The notes: generated by a model not told the origin, from the sequence alone. Counted from the first letter of the stretch, positions 46,593 to 56,456 are shown. The stretch: DNA of 64,000 bases from Fredinandcohnia onubensis (GCF_002734215.1 NZ_NSEB01000006.1:372001-436000); one strand, 5' to 3'. Numbers and translations: made by a program.

Positions 46593-47657
46593 TCATTCAA
46601 ACACATGTTGAAATCTACGGTAGGCTCGTCCATTTACATAAAAGAAAAACGAAGTCTTCCCACCAAGTCTAATGATTTTCTTCGCAATTTTTAATACACT
46701 TCGTTGTGTCCTTACCTTTTCATCTGATAGATAGAGACCTAATAAACCCCTATTAATCATACGGTGAAATTTTTCATTTGGTAACCCTGCTGTATGTTTA
46801 TCTGCTTCCGTGATAAAATGCTTAAGGCGATCCACCAATTCATTTTCATGTGAATAATAAAAACAGAAATTCAAGTCTCCACCTTGACGGTCCTCTTCTT
46901 GATCAATGAAATAATCAAGAAGGATATGCAGACCTTGGATATATGGAAAATATCCATTCCGAACTTTGTTAGCCATCTCTTCGTTAAATTCTTCATGAAA
47001 AGCGTACGCAACTAAACAAAAAATCCCTAGTGTAGACCCTGAACAGGCTGAGAATTCATACCACTCCATGCTAGGTAGGTTCTTTTGGTGATCTTTAAAC
47101 CAATTCTCAAGTCTTGGTACTCGCTCTTCTACCTTGACATGTTTATGGATTTGCAAAGCACAATAATAACTTGCCAATTCCTGTAAATAATCAGCAATTT
47201 TATCATAATGATTAAGGTTTTGAAGAACACCCTGACAGGTTGTTACTAGGCTTTCCAAGTATCCCCCATCTTCCTGTTCCTCTCGATATTGATAATAGTT
47301 TTTTGTTGGCTGTCCTGGTCGTAATGCATCTGGCATAGAGTCATGTAAAGAGCTAAAATCTAACGGATCAAGTGAGGTACTGCGATCACAAAGATTATCT
47401 AGATAGTCACTAATCGTTTGATAGGCAACGATAAAACGAATACATTTCTCCATTTGTCCTTCTGATAATAAGGCGAGAATTGCCCCACCTTCACAGTGAA
47501 ACGTTTTAGTTTGAATGCTCGCTAATGCCTGTTTCCGAAGTTCCTCATTTGGAATAGCCTCCGCTTTTTTTTTCCAAATCGATAATTCACGATGTACAAT
47601 CGGAAATACCTCACGATACACTTTCTTCATTAAACTAATTGGTTTTGTTGGTACCAT
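46593..47657 (-). CDS. ytpB: Tetraprenyl-beta-curcumene synthase family protein YtpB
   Basis: This 354-residue protein is of the DUF2600/YtpB type, a terpene cyclase without the classical fold. B. subtilis YtpB converts tetraprenyl diphosphate to tetraprenyl-beta-curcumene in sesquarterpene synthesis. The Asp-rich segment ISDYLDNLCDRSTSLDP and LLDYFIDQEEDRQGGDLN fit the metal-binding region. The ATG at 47657 is preferred since GAGGTG lies 6 nt upstream. The neighbouring ytpA of B. subtilis is absent here. Confidence 0.9.
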   Translation of the reverse strand: MVPTKPISLMKKVYREVFPIVHRELSIWKKKAEAIPNEELRKQALASIQTKTFHCEGGAILALLSEGQMEKCIRFIVAYQTISDYLDNLCDRSTSLDPLDFSSLHDSMPDALRPGQPTKNYYQYREEQEDGGYLESLVTTCQGVLQNLNHYDKIADYLQELASYYCALQIHKHVKVEERVPRLENWFKDHQKNLPSMEWYEFSACSGSTLGIFCLVAYAFHEEFNEEMANKVRNGYFPYIQGLHILLDYFIDQEEDRQGGDLNFCFYYSHENELVDRLKHFITEADKHTAGLPNEKFHRMINRGLLGLYLSDEKVRTQRSVLKIAKKIIRLGGKTSFFFYVNGRAYRRFQHVFE

Positions 47658-47776
47658 CGCTATCACCTCATTTTTAGGAACATTAAATATATGTACGATT
47701 TACGATATTTGTAAAAGTTGATACACTTACCATAAATGATTATTTATCGAATATCAAACGAAAGGATGTATCTATT

Positions 47777-48298
47777 ATGATTTATCCATACAAGGGGAAA
47801 TATCCTGAAATTGCCGACTCTGTATATATTGCGGAATACGCGACTGTTACAGGTGACGTAAAAATTGGTGAGGAAACAAACATTTGGTTTAATACTGTTA
47901 TACGAGGTGATGTGGCACCGACAATTATCGGAAAAAGAGTGAGCATTCAGGATAACTCAACCTTGCATCAAAGCCCAAATAATCCTTTAATTATTGAAGA
48001 TGATGTCACAATTGGACATCAGGTGATCCTCCATAGCTCTATTATTCGTAAAAATGCTCTAATCGGGATGGGTTCGATTATACTTGATGGGGCCGAGGTT
48101 GGTGAAGGGGCTTTTATAGGTGCCGGTAGCCTCGTTCCACAAGGTAAAAAGATTCCACCAAACACTCTTGCATTCGGAAGACCAGCTAAAGTAATTCGTG
48201 AATTAAATGAAGAAGATCAAAAAGATATGGCCAGAATTCGCCGTGAATATGTGGAAAAAGGGCAGCATTATAAAGAATTACAGAAAAAAAAGAGATAA
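47777..48298 (+). CDS. ytoA: YtoA, gamma-carbonic-anhydrase-like hexapeptide protein
   Basis: This 173-residue left-handed beta-helix protein has repeated hexapeptides (SVYIAEYATVTGDVKIGEE, LIIEDDVTIGHQVILHS). Histidines in positions typical of gamma-class carbonic anhydrase metal sites occur in STLHQS, IGHQVILHS. A C-terminal helix (EEDQKDMARIRREYVE) completes it. Catalytic activity is not shown for the B. subtilis protein. AAAGGATG lies upstream of the ATG. It is convergent with metK. Confidence 0.9.
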   Translation: MIYPYKGKYPEIADSVYIAEYATVTGDVKIGEETNIWFNTVIRGDVAPTIIGKRVSIQDNSTLHQSPNNPLIIEDDVTIGHQVILHSSIIRKNALIGMGSIILDGAEVGEGAFIGAGSLVPQGKKIPPNTLAFGRPAKVIRELNEEDQKDMARIRREYVEKGQHYKELQKKKR

Positions 48299-48301
48299 CA
48301 A

Positions 48302-48333
48302 AGAAGCTCGCCAGTATAAGGCGAGCTTTTTTT
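48302..48333. terminator. Bidirectional terminator ytoA / metK
   Basis: AAGCTCGCC pairs with GGCGAGCTT across 7 nt followed by TTTTTTC on the plus strand. It separates convergent genes. Confidence 0.85.
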
Positions 48334-48338
48334 CTATC

Positions 48339-49538
48339 TTATTTTGCAGCTTGTGTTTTAAGTGCTTCTGCTTTATCAGTACGCTCCCATGGTAAATCAA
48401 CATCATTTCTACCAAAGTGACCATATGCAGCAGTTTGCTTATAAATTGGACGACGAAGATCTAGCATATTAATAATTCCAGCAGGACGTAAATCAAAATT
48501 ATCACGAACCAATTCTACAAGTACATCCTCTGACACAGTTCCAGTTCCGAATGTGTCAACAGAGATAGAAACTGGTTGAGCAACGCCGATTGCATACGCA
48601 AGCTGAACTTCACATTTATCAGCTAAACCAGCTGCAACGATGTTTTTCGCAACATAACGAGCAGCATATGCAGCTGAACGGTCAACCTTAGTTGGATCCT
48701 TACCTGAGAATGCGCCACCGCCATGGCGTGCATAACCACCGTACGTATCAACAATAATCTTACGTCCAGTTAAACCAGCATCCCCTTGAGGACCACCAAT
48801 TACAAATCGGCCAGTAGGATTAATGAAATATTTTGTATTCTCATCAATTAGTTCATTAGGAACGACTGGATTGATAACATGTTCTTTTAAATTACGTTGA
48901 ATTTGCTCTAATGAAATTTCAGGATGGTGTTGAGTTGAAATAACAATCGTATCGATACGAACTGGATTGTTGTTCTCATCATATTCAACAGTAACCTGAG
49001 TTTTTCCATCTGGACGTAAATATGGAAGAATCTCATCTTTACGTACTTTTGTAAGCCTGCGTGCTAACTTGTGAGCTAATGAAATTGGTAGAGGCATTAA
49101 TTCTTTTGTTTCGTTACAAGCATAACCAAACATTAATCCTTGGTCTCCAGCACCAATTGCTTCAATTTGCTCATCTGTCATTTGACCTTCACGTGCTTCT
49201 AAAGCTTGGTCAACCCCCATTGCAATATCTGGTGATTGCTCATCAATGGATGTTAAAACAGCACAAGTTTCATAGTCAAATCCGTATTTTGCACGTGTAT
49301 AGCCAATCTCTTTAATCGTTTCACGGACAATCTTTGGGATATCTACATATGTAGAAGTTGTAATTTCTCCCGCAACAAGTACAAGACCTGTTGTGACAGA
49401 AGTTTCACACGCTACGCGTGCATTTGCATCACTTGCTAAAATCGCATCTAAAATAGAATCTGAAATTTGGTCACAGATTTTATCTGGATGTCCTTCTGTA
49501 ACAGACTCTGAAGTAAATAAACGGCGTCTATTTGTCAC
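48339..49538 (-). CDS. metK: S-adenosylmethionine synthetase
   Basis: This 399-residue enzyme makes SAM from methionine and ATP. Signature motifs are [28 protein letters not shown] and [19 protein letters not shown]. The length is normal. It starts with GTG at 49538, with AAGGAGG 8 nt upstream. Expression is governed by the S-box riboswitch in its about 400-nt leader. It is convergent with ytoA and divergent from pckA, as in B. subtilis. Confidence 0.97.
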   Translation of the reverse strand: MTNRRRLFTSESVTEGHPDKICDQISDSILDAILASDANARVACETSVTTGLVLVAGEITTSTYVDIPKIVRETIKEIGYTRAKYGFDYETCAVLTSIDEQSPDIAMGVDQALEAREGQMTDEQIEAIGAGDQGLMFGYACNETKELMPLPISLAHKLARRLTKVRKDEILPYLRPDGKTQVTVEYDENNNPVRIDTIVISTQHHPEISLEQIQRNLKEHVINPVVPNELIDENTKYFINPTGRFVIGGPQGDAGLTGRKIIVDTYGGYARHGGGAFSGKDPTKVDRSAAYAARYVAKNIVAAGLADKCEVQLAYAIGVAQPVSISVDTFGTGTVSEDVLVELVRDNFDLRPAGIINMLDLRRPIYKQTAAYGHFGRNDVDLPWERTDKAEALKTQAAK

Positions 49539-49712
49539 AAACGCTTCCTCCTTTTCGGATTCAGAATCGAATAGGTTCGAGTTCTGACATTCATTGATAC
49601 GGTACTCATTCCCTTAGTATTGTTACCTTCACGATTTTCTATCCTATATTAATGAACAGTTATCTGCGTTAAACACATATTACGCGTTAAGTAACATCAA
49701 CAAAACCAATAA

Positions 49713-49750
49713 AGAATAAAAACCTTTCCCACTTTTTTGAGGAAAGGTTT
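49713..49750 (-). terminator. Riboswitch-controlled terminator of metK
   Basis: AAACCTTTCC pairs with GGAAAGGTTT across 11 nt, and the minus strand continues TTTATTC. It stands directly downstream of the S-box and so should form in the SAM-bound state. Confidence 0.85.
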
Positions 49751-49770
49751 ATCGTTTATCCAGCCTTTCA

Positions 49771-49931
49771 CTCTTATCGATCAAGGTCATGCCTTGCTCA
49801 GGTTAGCACCTTATCACTTTTCGAATGTGGAGACCTACTAATAGGTTTCACAAAAAAACATTTGATATGTAAGAAAAGTGATGGTTGCCGGGTTTCATTG
49901 GGCCTGTCCCTCCGCCAGCTCGGGATAAGAG
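49771..49931 (-). ncRNA. SAM-I (S-box) riboswitch of metK
   Basis: On the minus strand the P1 stem is CTCTTATC/GATAAGAG. Between the arms lie the conserved GAGCTGGCGGAGGGACAGG, CCCAATGAAACCCGGCAACC and AAGGTGCTAACCTGAGCAAGG blocks of the S-box. A terminator follows. SAM binding would end transcription before metK. Confidence 0.95.
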
Positions 49932-49950
49932 AGTATCCGTTCAATGACAT

Positions 49951-49980
49951 ATCATATCGCAGTATTCCGTAAGGTGTCAA
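49951..49980 (-). promoter_or_regulatory. SigA promoter of the metK leader
   Basis: TTGACA, 18 nt, TATGAT on the minus strand, with the start point expected near 49944, just before the S-box P1 stem. Confidence 0.75.
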
Positions 49981-50145
49981 CAGAATTTCAAAAAAAAACA
50001 AAGTCGAACTGTGTCACACTATTTCCACGAAATCGACAAACTTTAAAAGAATTATCGATTATAAAGGACTATTTTAGAATCTGTGCGCACTTTTTAATGA
50101 TATGTTACGTAAAATACGTTAAATAGTATAGACTATTTTTATTAA

Positions 50146-50156
50146 TGTGTTATACT
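50146..50156 (+). promoter_or_regulatory. CcpN-type operator overlapping the pckA -10 box
   Basis: TGTGTTATACT fits TRTGHYATAYW, the CcpN consensus as I recall it, at every position and contains an extended -10 (TG-T-TATACT). A weaker match, TATGTTACGTA, starts at 50101. CcpN represses pckA and gapB during growth on glucose in B. subtilis. Confidence 0.65.
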
Positions 50157-50213
50157 AATTGTAAATTTGAGATAATTTATGGAAATTTAAAAATTAATAA
50201 AGGATGGTTTAAC

Positions 50214-51803
50214 ATGAATTCAGTTGAAGTTTCAAATGAGCAGCTATTAGAATTAGTGAATGGAAAAAACGCACTCCATAACCTATCTGTTCCTATTTTA
50301 GTTGAAAAAGTACTATCTAGACAAGAGGGAATCCTTACTTCGACTGGGGCTATACGTGCGACAACTGGGAAATACACCGGAAGATCACCAGAAGACAAAT
50401 ACATCGTAGAAGAAGCATCTACTAAAGATAGAATTGATTGGGGTAAGGTAAACAATCCAATTTCTGAAGAGGTATATGAAAAACTTTATACAAAAGTACT
50501 TTCATACTTAACAGAAAAAGATGAGATTTTTGTATTCAATGGATATGCAGGTGCTGACAAAAAAGTACGCATGCCAATCCAAGTAATCAATGAATATGCT
50601 TGGCATAATCTTTTCTCACAACAAATGTTTGTTCGGCCATCTGAAGAGGATCTAAAAACACATCAATTTGAATTCACAGTTATTTGTGCACCAAATTTTA
50701 AAGCTGATCCTGAGGTAGATGGTACCCGCTCTGAAACATTCATTATTATTTCCTTCGAAAAACGAACAGTGTTAATCGGAGGAACTGAATATGCTGGAGA
50801 AATTAAAAAGTCAATCTTCTCTGTGATGAACTATGTATTGCCTGAAAAAAATATTCTTTCTATGCACTGCTCTTCAAACGTCGGCCCAGAAGGTGACGTT
50901 GCATTATTCTTTGGTCTATCTGGAACAGGAAAAACAACTCTTTCAGCAGATCCAAAACGTCGTCTTATTGGAGATGATGAGCACGGTTGGTCTAGTTCTG
51001 GTGTGTTTAATATTGAAGGCGGTTGCTATGCTAAATGCATCAACCTCTCCCGCGAGAAAGAACCACAAATTTTCGATGCGATTCGCTTTGGCTCTGTGTT
51101 AGAAAATGTGGTTGTAGATGAAGAATCCAGAATAGCAGATTATGATGATAATTCATTAACTGAAAATACAAGAGCTGCATACCAAATTGATAATATTGAT
51201 AATATTATTGTTCCTAGTATTGCAGGTCATCCAAATACTATCGTATTTTTAACAGCTGATGCTTTCGGTGTTTTACCTCCTATAAGTAAACTAACTAAGG
51301 AACAAGCCATGTACCATTTCTTAAGTGGCTATACAAGTAAACTAGCAGGAACAGAGCGTGGTGTTACTGCTCCACAAGCAACATTCTCAACTTGCTTTGG
51401 ATCACCATTCCTACCACTTCCTGCAACAGAATATGCAGAAATGTTAGGTAGAAAGATTGATGAACACAATGTTCAAGTATTCCTAGTGAATACAGGTTGG
51501 ACTGGTGGAGAGTATGGTATTGGAAGCAGAATGAAACTATCATATACTCGCGCAATGGTTCAAGCTGCGTTAGAAGGCGAGTTAAACAATGCTGAAACCG
51601 TGAAGAATGATATTTTTGGTCTAGAAATTCCAATTCATATTCCTGGGGTTCCTGATGATGTACTTCAACCATCCAAAACATGGGCAGACCAAAGTCAATA
51701 CTATGTAAAAGCAAAAGAATTGGCTGTAAAATTCAAAGAAAACTTCAAGAAGTTCTCAAATGTTGCTAAAGAAATCGAATTATTGGGCGGACCGCGCATT
51801 TAA
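50214..51803 (+). CDS. pckA: Phosphoenolpyruvate carboxykinase (ATP)
   Basis: This 529-residue gluconeogenic enzyme converts oxaloacetate and ATP to PEP. The kinase-1a P-loop is [18 protein letters not shown], with [20 protein letters not shown] as the metal/substrate site. N-terminal [21 protein letters not shown] binds substrate. The ATG at 50214 follows AAAGGATGG; the frame to 50145 overlaps the promoter. Repeat family B copy 2 begins 8 nt after the stop. Confidence 0.97.
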   Translation: MNSVEVSNEQLLELVNGKNALHNLSVPILVEKVLSRQEGILTSTGAIRATTGKYTGRSPEDKYIVEEASTKDRIDWGKVNNPISEEVYEKLYTKVLSYLTEKDEIFVFNGYAGADKKVRMPIQVINEYAWHNLFSQQMFVRPSEEDLKTHQFEFTVICAPNFKADPEVDGTRSETFIIISFEKRTVLIGGTEYAGEIKKSIFSVMNYVLPEKNILSMHCSSNVGPEGDVALFFGLSGTGKTTLSADPKRRLIGDDEHGWSSSGVFNIEGGCYAKCINLSREKEPQIFDAIRFGSVLENVVVDEESRIADYDDNSLTENTRAAYQIDNIDNIIVPSIAGHPNTIVFLTADAFGVLPPISKLTKEQAMYHFLSGYTSKLAGTERGVTAPQATFSTCFGSPFLPLPATEYAEMLGRKIDEHNVQVFLVNTGWTGGEYGIGSRMKLSYTRAMVQAALEGELNNAETVKNDIFGLEIPIHIPGVPDDVLQPSKTWADQSQYYVKAKELAVKFKENFKKFSNVAKEIELLGGPRI

Positions 51804-51810
51804 TAACAAA

Positions 51811-51990
51811 TGTGTAAGCGCCTTACAAGAGGAACATCGACTAACTACTGCCACGTCCTGTGGCAAACGTCGATGTCAGCACTTCCTGTGCAAGTCCGAC
51901 AAGCACAAGACGAGCCGGCTAGAAGGTTGCTCTTTGACCTTCTCGACGGATTGGCTTGCGACCTCGAGGGCTAGGCGCTGGAACTAGACG
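51811..51990 (+). repeat. Dispersed structured repeat, family B, copy 2 (3' UTR of pckA)
   Basis: This 180-bp element has the same frame as copy 1: AAGCGCCTT at the left, then CCGACAAGCAC.AAG, GAGCCGGCTAGAAGG, GACGGATTGGCTT, CGACCTCGAGG and GGCTAGGCGCTGGA. It carries an extra module of about 65 bp at 51824-51890 with nested stems (ACATCGAC/GTCGATGT and GCCAC/GTGGC). It lies between the pckA stop and the terminator, as copy 1 does for the aminopeptidase. Confidence 0.85.
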
Positions 51991-51995
51991 TAAAG

Positions 51996-52028
51996 GAAGC
52001 TCGAGGAAATTAGTCCTCGAGCTTTTTT
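51996..52028. terminator. Bidirectional terminator pckA / ytmA
   Basis: AAGCTCGAGGA pairs with TCCTCGAGCTT across 6 nt, followed by TTTTTTG. The ytmA stop codon lies within it. Confidence 0.88.
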
Positions 52029-52819
52029 GTTTTTGGCTCCCTTGTTTTCATCCACTCCGTTAATCGTCTTACTGTTTCTCGATTTTCATGTGGCGGAAAA
52101 TAATGAGTGTATTGTGGAAAATACCAACTTTCTACCTCTTTTCCGAGTTCCTTTATTCTTTTTTCTAGACGATACGCATGGTTAACAGAAACATTTTTAT
52201 CCTTTTCACCATGAATAATAAGAACTGGAGCCTCCAGCTTTTCAAGTTCGTATAATGGTGTTCTCCATTTATAACGTTCAGGATATTTTGTTGGTGTTCC
52301 TCCTATTACCCGCTTCAGCATTCGCCGCAAATCGTTTCGTTCCACATACGTTAGGCTTAAATCACTCACGCCACCCCATGTCACGATCGAACATATCTTT
52401 GGATGCTGTATGGCTGTAAGAAGGGCCATTACTCCTCCGCGCGAAAACCCAAAGACATGGATCCGAGTCGGGTTCACTTTTTCATGATCCTCAAGCACTT
52501 TAAAAGCAGAAAATGCATCATACCTGTCATGACCAGCGAAATCTTCATTCCCATCTCCCCCCTGATTTCCCCGATAAAAAGGTGCCATCACTACAAAACC
52601 TTCTGAAGCAAATTGGATGATGCGACCAATACGGACCATACCTACATTTTTTATACCACCGCGTAGATATAAAAAACCGTCGTATACACCTTCTTCCTTT
52701 GGTTCAGCAAGATAACCTTTCACTTTTAGTCCTTTACTCCAATATGTAATTAAATAAAGATTGATTGCCGGATTGGGAGACGGAAATCTCATTTTTTCAA
52801 TAATAGTGTCTTCCACCAT
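52010..52819 (-). CDS. ytmA: YtmA, alpha/beta hydrolase (prolyl oligopeptidase-like)
   Basis: This 269-residue hydrolase has the nucleophile elbow VFGFSRGGVMALL (Ser), the acid in LIIHGEKDKNVSV and the histidine in FPQYTHYFPP. An oxyanion region is DGFLYLRGG. The family is the acylaminoacyl-peptidase/prolyl oligopeptidase catalytic domain; substrate unknown. I place the start at ATG 52819, since GAGAGG precedes it by 9 nt, while the ATGs at 52828 and 52852 lack spacing. It is convergent with pckA. Confidence 0.88.
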   Translation of the reverse strand: MVEDTIIEKMRFPSPNPAINLYLITYWSKGLKVKGYLAEPKEEGVYDGFLYLRGGIKNVGMVRIGRIIQFASEGFVVMAPFYRGNQGGDGNEDFAGHDRYDAFSAFKVLEDHEKVNPTRIHVFGFSRGGVMALLTAIQHPKICSIVTWGGVSDLSLTYVERNDLRRMLKRVIGGTPTKYPERYKWRTPLYELEKLEAPVLIIHGEKDKNVSVNHAYRLEKRIKELGKEVESWYFPQYTHYFPPHENRETVRRLTEWMKTREPKTKKLED

Positions 52820-52975
52820 ATTATCCATCCTCTCTAAAACATGATTGTACAACCTTTACTTTAAATGTTCTTAAAAAACGCAAAAATAGGCATTCACACA
52901 TTTTTGTCACGTTTCATAGTCTATCTTAAGTAGTTACTAAAGTCGACAGATGAACTGTCAAGGAGGAATGAATAC

Positions 52976-53962
52976 ATGCGCCGTATTCTTGCAAGCCTTT
53001 TTGCATTACTGCTTATTATTCCGTTAGCCGCTTGTAATAATGACCAGGTCCAAAAAATCCGTATTGCAGAGGTTACTCGTTCGGTGTTTTATGCACCGCA
53101 GTATGTAGCGATTACCGAAGGATTTTTTGAAGAAGAGGGCTTAGAAGTTGAATTAACAACTGTACCAGGTGGAGATAAGACTATGACTGCGTTAATTTCT
53201 GGTGGTGCTGATGTAGCCTTAGTTGGTTCTGAAACTTCCATATATGTTGAGGCACAAGGCTCAACCGACCCTGTTATAAATTTCGCAGCTCTTACACAAA
53301 CGGATGGTACATTTTTAGTCGCAAGAGAGAACATCGAAAACTTTAGCTGGGAGCAACTCAAAGATAGTACATTCCTTGGCCAACGTAAAGGCGGTATGCC
53401 ACAAATGGTTGGGGAGTTTGTATTAAAAAAGCATGGAATTGACCCACAAGGTGATTTGAATCTTATTCAAAACATCGACTTTGCCAATATTTCTAGTGCT
53501 TATGCGTCAGGCACAGGAGAGTTCGTCCAGTTATTCGAACCAACTGCAAGCCTTTTTGAAAAAGAAGGCCGTGGCTATATTGTCGCATCTTTCGGTGAAG
53601 AATCCGGTAAGGTCCCATATACATCCTTTATGACAAAGCAAAGCTTTATTGATGATAATGGGGACGCCGTCGAAAAATTCACAAGAGCGATTTATAAAGC
53701 ACAACAATGGGTTGATTCCCATAGCCCAGAGGAAATCGCAGATTCAGTTCAAGAGTTCTTCCCAGATACACCACTTGATCTAATCACTTCTTCAATTGAA
53801 CGTTACAAGAATCAAGGTTCTTACGCAACAAACCCTGTTTTATCAGAGGAAGCTTGGAATAACCTTCAAGACATTATGGATGAAGCAGGAGAATTACCAA
53901 AGAGAATTGACTACAACACACTTGTAAATACAAGTATAGCTGAAAAAGTAATTTCCAAATAG
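52976..53962 (+). CDS. ytlA: YtlA, ABC transporter substrate-binding lipoprotein
   Basis: This 328-residue lipoprotein has a signal peptide with lipobox PLAAC (Cys20). The mature protein is an NMT1/SsuA-type binding protein (IRIAEVTRSVFYAPQYVAITEGFFEEEGLEVEL, ALISGGADVALVGSETS). This class carries pyrimidine thiamine precursors, sulfonates or related compounds; the ligand cannot be told from sequence. The ATG at 52976 follows AAGGAGG. A GACAG/CTGTC hairpin sits just before the site. It heads the ytlACD operon. Confidence 0.9.
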   Translation: MRRILASLFALLLIIPLAACNNDQVQKIRIAEVTRSVFYAPQYVAITEGFFEEEGLEVELTTVPGGDKTMTALISGGADVALVGSETSIYVEAQGSTDPVINFAALTQTDGTFLVARENIENFSWEQLKDSTFLGQRKGGMPQMVGEFVLKKHGIDPQGDLNLIQNIDFANISSAYASGTGEFVQLFEPTASLFEKEGRGYIVASFGEESGKVPYTSFMTKQSFIDDNGDAVEKFTRAIYKAQQWVDSHSPEEIADSVQEFFPDTPLDLITSSIERYKNQGSYATNPVLSEEAWNNLQDIMDEAGELPKRIDYNTLVNTSIAEKVISK

Positions 53963-53972
53963 GAGTGTTACT

Positions 53973-54752
53973 ATGAGCTTTTTGTCAGTAAAAGATATTC
54001 ACCATGTATATTTTACAAAGGATTCTACAACGAACGCACTCGAGAATATTTCACTCACAATCGAGGAGGGAGAGTTTATCTCTCTTCTCGGCCCTAGTGG
54101 GTGTGGTAAAACCACTTTACTCTCAATTATTGCTGGATTATTAAAACCGACATATGGAGAGGTTTTGATTGAAGGTAAAAAGATTGAAAAAGCGAAGTCC
54201 GACATCGGCTATATGCTGCAACAGGACTACTTATTCCCATGGAAGACAATTGAGGAGAACATCCTTGTTGGCTTGCAAATCATGAACCAAGAAACAGATC
54301 AAACAAGAAAAAACACCCTAGAACTACTTGAAGAAATTGGCTTAAAAGGGGTTGAAAAAGCTTATCCGAAACAGCTCTCAGGAGGGATGAGACAAAGAGC
54401 CGCATTGGTTCGCACGCTTGCAACTAACCCAAAAATTCTTCTACTTGACGAACCATTCTCTGCACTAGATTTTCAAACGAAGCTGAAATTGGAGGACCTT
54501 GTGTCAGAGACCTTAAAGGAGTACCAAAAAACAGCCATTCTTGTCACACATGATATTGGTGAGGCAATTGCCATGAGCGACCGGATCTTCCTGCTTTCAA
54601 AAAGACCAGGTAAAATTGCAAAAGTATTTGATATCCCAGAGAACTTACGCAATGAGACTCCATTTGATGCAAGACAACACCCAGAGTATTCAAATATTTT
54701 TCAGCAAATATGGGAGGAGTTAGATAAACTTGAAACAAAACCTGAATATTAA
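53973..54752 (+). CDS. ytlC: YtlC, ABC transporter ATP-binding protein
   Basis: This 259-residue ATPase has Walker [12 protein letters not shown], signature [16 protein letters not shown], Walker [13 protein letters not shown] and the switch His in [10 protein letters not shown]. It is of the nitrate/sulfonate/taurine uptake class, fitting YtlA. It starts 10 nt after ytlA and its 3' end overlaps ytlD by 23 bp. Confidence 0.93.
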   Translation: MSFLSVKDIHHVYFTKDSTTNALENISLTIEEGEFISLLGPSGCGKTTLLSIIAGLLKPTYGEVLIEGKKIEKAKSDIGYMLQQDYLFPWKTIEENILVGLQIMNQETDQTRKNTLELLEEIGLKGVEKAYPKQLSGGMRQRAALVRTLATNPKILLLDEPFSALDFQTKLKLEDLVSETLKEYQKTAILVTHDIGEAIAMSDRIFLLSKRPGKIAKVFDIPENLRNETPFDARQHPEYSNIFQQIWEELDKLETKPEY

Positions 54753-55539
54753 AGACCTTCACAACCATTATTTGCAGTCGATTAAAAAAGAGAAAAGACT
54801 AGTCAGATTTTATCAAATCCTCATTTTTATTGTCTTTTTCGGGTTCTGGGAAATTGCGAGTCGAAGCCATTGGATAGACCCTTTAATCTTTAGCTCTCCT
54901 TCAAAAGTATGGAATCTATTCTTAGATAAAATAAATGATGGAAGTTTGTTTAATAATCTTGCTGTAACATTGTTTGAAACAGTGCTAGGGTTTATTATCG
55001 GAACGGTACTAGGGGTTTTAATTGCCGCGCTTTTATGGTGGTCAGAACGTCTTTCAAACATCCTTGATCCGTATTTAGTTGTTTTAAATGCAATGCCAAA
55101 AGTAGCATTAGGCCCAATCTTAATCGTTGCCTTAGGTACCGGTTATGTGTCAATTATTGCAATGGGCGCAATAATTTCGGTTATTATCACAACAATTGTC
55201 ATCTACACTTCGTTTAAGGAAGTCGATTATAATTACATCAAGGTACTACAGACCTTTGGAGCAAATCGGAAACAAATCTTCCGCGATGTCATTCTCCCCT
55301 CATCCTTTCCAGCCATTATCTCCACATTAAAGGTTAACGTTGGATTGTCATGGGTCGGAGTCATTGTCGGAGAATTCCTTGTTTCAAAGCAAGGCTTGGG
55401 CTATCTTATCATTTATGGATTCCAGGTATTTAATTTCACTCTCATTTTCCTAAGCTTATTATTGATTGCCATTTGTGCCACTCTCATGTACCAAGGAGTT
55501 GAGCTCCTCGAGAGAAAGCTAATAAAGGATTCTAAATAG
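54730..55539 (+). CDS. ytlD: YtlD, ABC transporter permease
   Basis: This 269-residue permease of the BPD_transp_1 type has six predicted helices. The EAA loop reads [26 protein letters not shown]. Together with YtlC and YtlA it makes an importer. The start appears to be TTG 54730, inside the ytlC end, with GGGAGGAG about 10 nt upstream; no later start has a site. A weak hairpin terminator follows. Confidence 0.9.
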   Translation: MKQNLNIKDLHNHYLQSIKKEKRLVRFYQILIFIVFFGFWEIASRSHWIDPLIFSSPSKVWNLFLDKINDGSLFNNLAVTLFETVLGFIIGTVLGVLIAALLWWSERLSNILDPYLVVLNAMPKVALGPILIVALGTGYVSIIAMGAIISVIITTIVIYTSFKEVDYNYIKVLQTFGANRKQIFRDVILPSSFPAIISTLKVNVGLSWVGVIVGEFLVSKQGLGYLIIYGFQVFNFTLIFLSLLLIAICATLMYQGVELLERKLIKDSK

Positions 55540-55574
55540 AAAGCTCATCTAGTATCAACTAGAGAGCTTTTTTC
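55539..55574. terminator. Bidirectional terminator ytlD / ytkD
   Basis: AAAGCT..CTAG pairs with CTAG..AGCTTT with a small internal loop, followed by TTTTTTCG on the plus strand. Confidence 0.7.
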
Positions 55575-56047
55575 GTTTTTAAGTATTTTTTTACATAGTC
55601 AATGCTGTGAGTTAAGACATCATCCTTCATGATGAAGCTATATCGTCGGTCCGTTTTTACATGGTCTAGTGGAATTTCTTTTAGCAAGACAGGACCCTTT
55701 GTTTCAAAATAAGTATCTTTCTCAAGAAGGCGGGCAATTTCAGCAAAATAAATATTTTTAATAATCGTTTTCCCTTTTCCTATGACCTTATATTGACCCA
55801 TATATTCGATTTCCTGAACCTCAGCACCTGTTTCTTCCATAACCTCACGAATCGCGGCAGCTTCAGGAGTCTCCCCCTCTTCAACCTTTCCCCCTGGAAA
55901 TTCAAGCCCACGTTCAGAATGGTTTGTTAAAAGCCATTGATCCCGATATCGACAAATGACCCACACATGCTTCGGTTTGTCCGAAAAAGGATCGGGTGTA
56001 AACGATAAATTCACTTCATTATGATACATGTCTTGAAAAACAATCAT
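55559..56047 (-). CDS. ytkD: YtkD, Nudix nucleoside triphosphatase
   Basis: This 162-residue Nudix hydrolase has the complete box (Gly, x5, Glu, x7, REVMEETG; start FPGGKVEEGETPEAA). B. subtilis YtkD cleaves 8-oxo-dGTP and other purine triphosphates and protects against mutation in growing and sporulating cells. The ATG at 56047 follows GGAG by 9 nt or so; the frame continues to 56128, overlapping the next gene, but lacks a site. It is convergent with ytlD. Confidence 0.9.
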   Translation of the reverse strand: MIVFQDMYHNEVNLSFTPDPFSDKPKHVWVICRYRDQWLLTNHSERGLEFPGGKVEEGETPEAAAIREVMEETGAEVQEIEYMGQYKVIGKGKTIIKNIYFAEIARLLEKDTYFETKGPVLLKEIPLDHVKTDRRYSFIMKDDVLTHSIDYVKKYLKTKKAL

Positions 56048-56120
56048 TTTTTTATTCTCCAATATCGTTGTTTTTATTATTATGATAACATAAAAACAAG
56101 CCGCTTCATGTAGAAGTGGC

Positions 56121-56456
56121 TTAATCAATATTACCTAATACATCAAGTATGCCTTGTGATTGTATGAAATCTTTTGCTTCCTGATCTCCAAGCTGATAGA
56201 TCATCTGAAAAACCTGCAGCATGTTTGTGTCGTACTTATCATTTGATGAATCAAAATGATATTCCACAAAAGGAACGTGTGCACGTAAAAATCCTTCAAC
56301 TTCGTTTGCATAATTCGAATCAAACAGCTTTCGCAGTTGATGAATTTGCTCGTCTGTCGCTTCAATCTTATACTCCCAAGTAGATCCAGACTTTACTTGA
56401 GATATTTCCCCACTCCCTACAGCAATATAATAGGTTTTCTTAGACTGTTGTTCCAC
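56121..56456 (-). CDS. Conserved protein of unknown function upstream of ytkD
   Basis: This 111-residue soluble protein begins with EQQSKKTYYIAVGSGEISQVKSG, has a central YKIEATDEQIHQLRKLFDSNYANEVEGFLRAHVPFVEYHFD, and ends with a helical acidic segment. No motif is recognised and no membrane part is present. Its place between ytkD and the dps side corresponds to ytkC of B. subtilis, but I do not claim identity. Translation most likely starts at GTG 56456, with AGGAG 8 nt upstream; another GTG at 56465 lies within that site. Confidence 0.78.
   Translation of the reverse strand: MEQQSKKTYYIAVGSGEISQVKSGSTWEYKIEATDEQIHQLRKLFDSNYANEVEGFLRAHVPFVEYHFDSSNDKYDTNMLQVFQMIYQLGDQEAKDFIQSQGILDVLGNID

Noticed and set aside
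52853-52975. Riboswitch before ytlACD
   Set aside because: A thiamine or S-box control was considered because of the transporter class, but only a short GACAG/CTGTC hairpin is present and no conserved riboswitch core.
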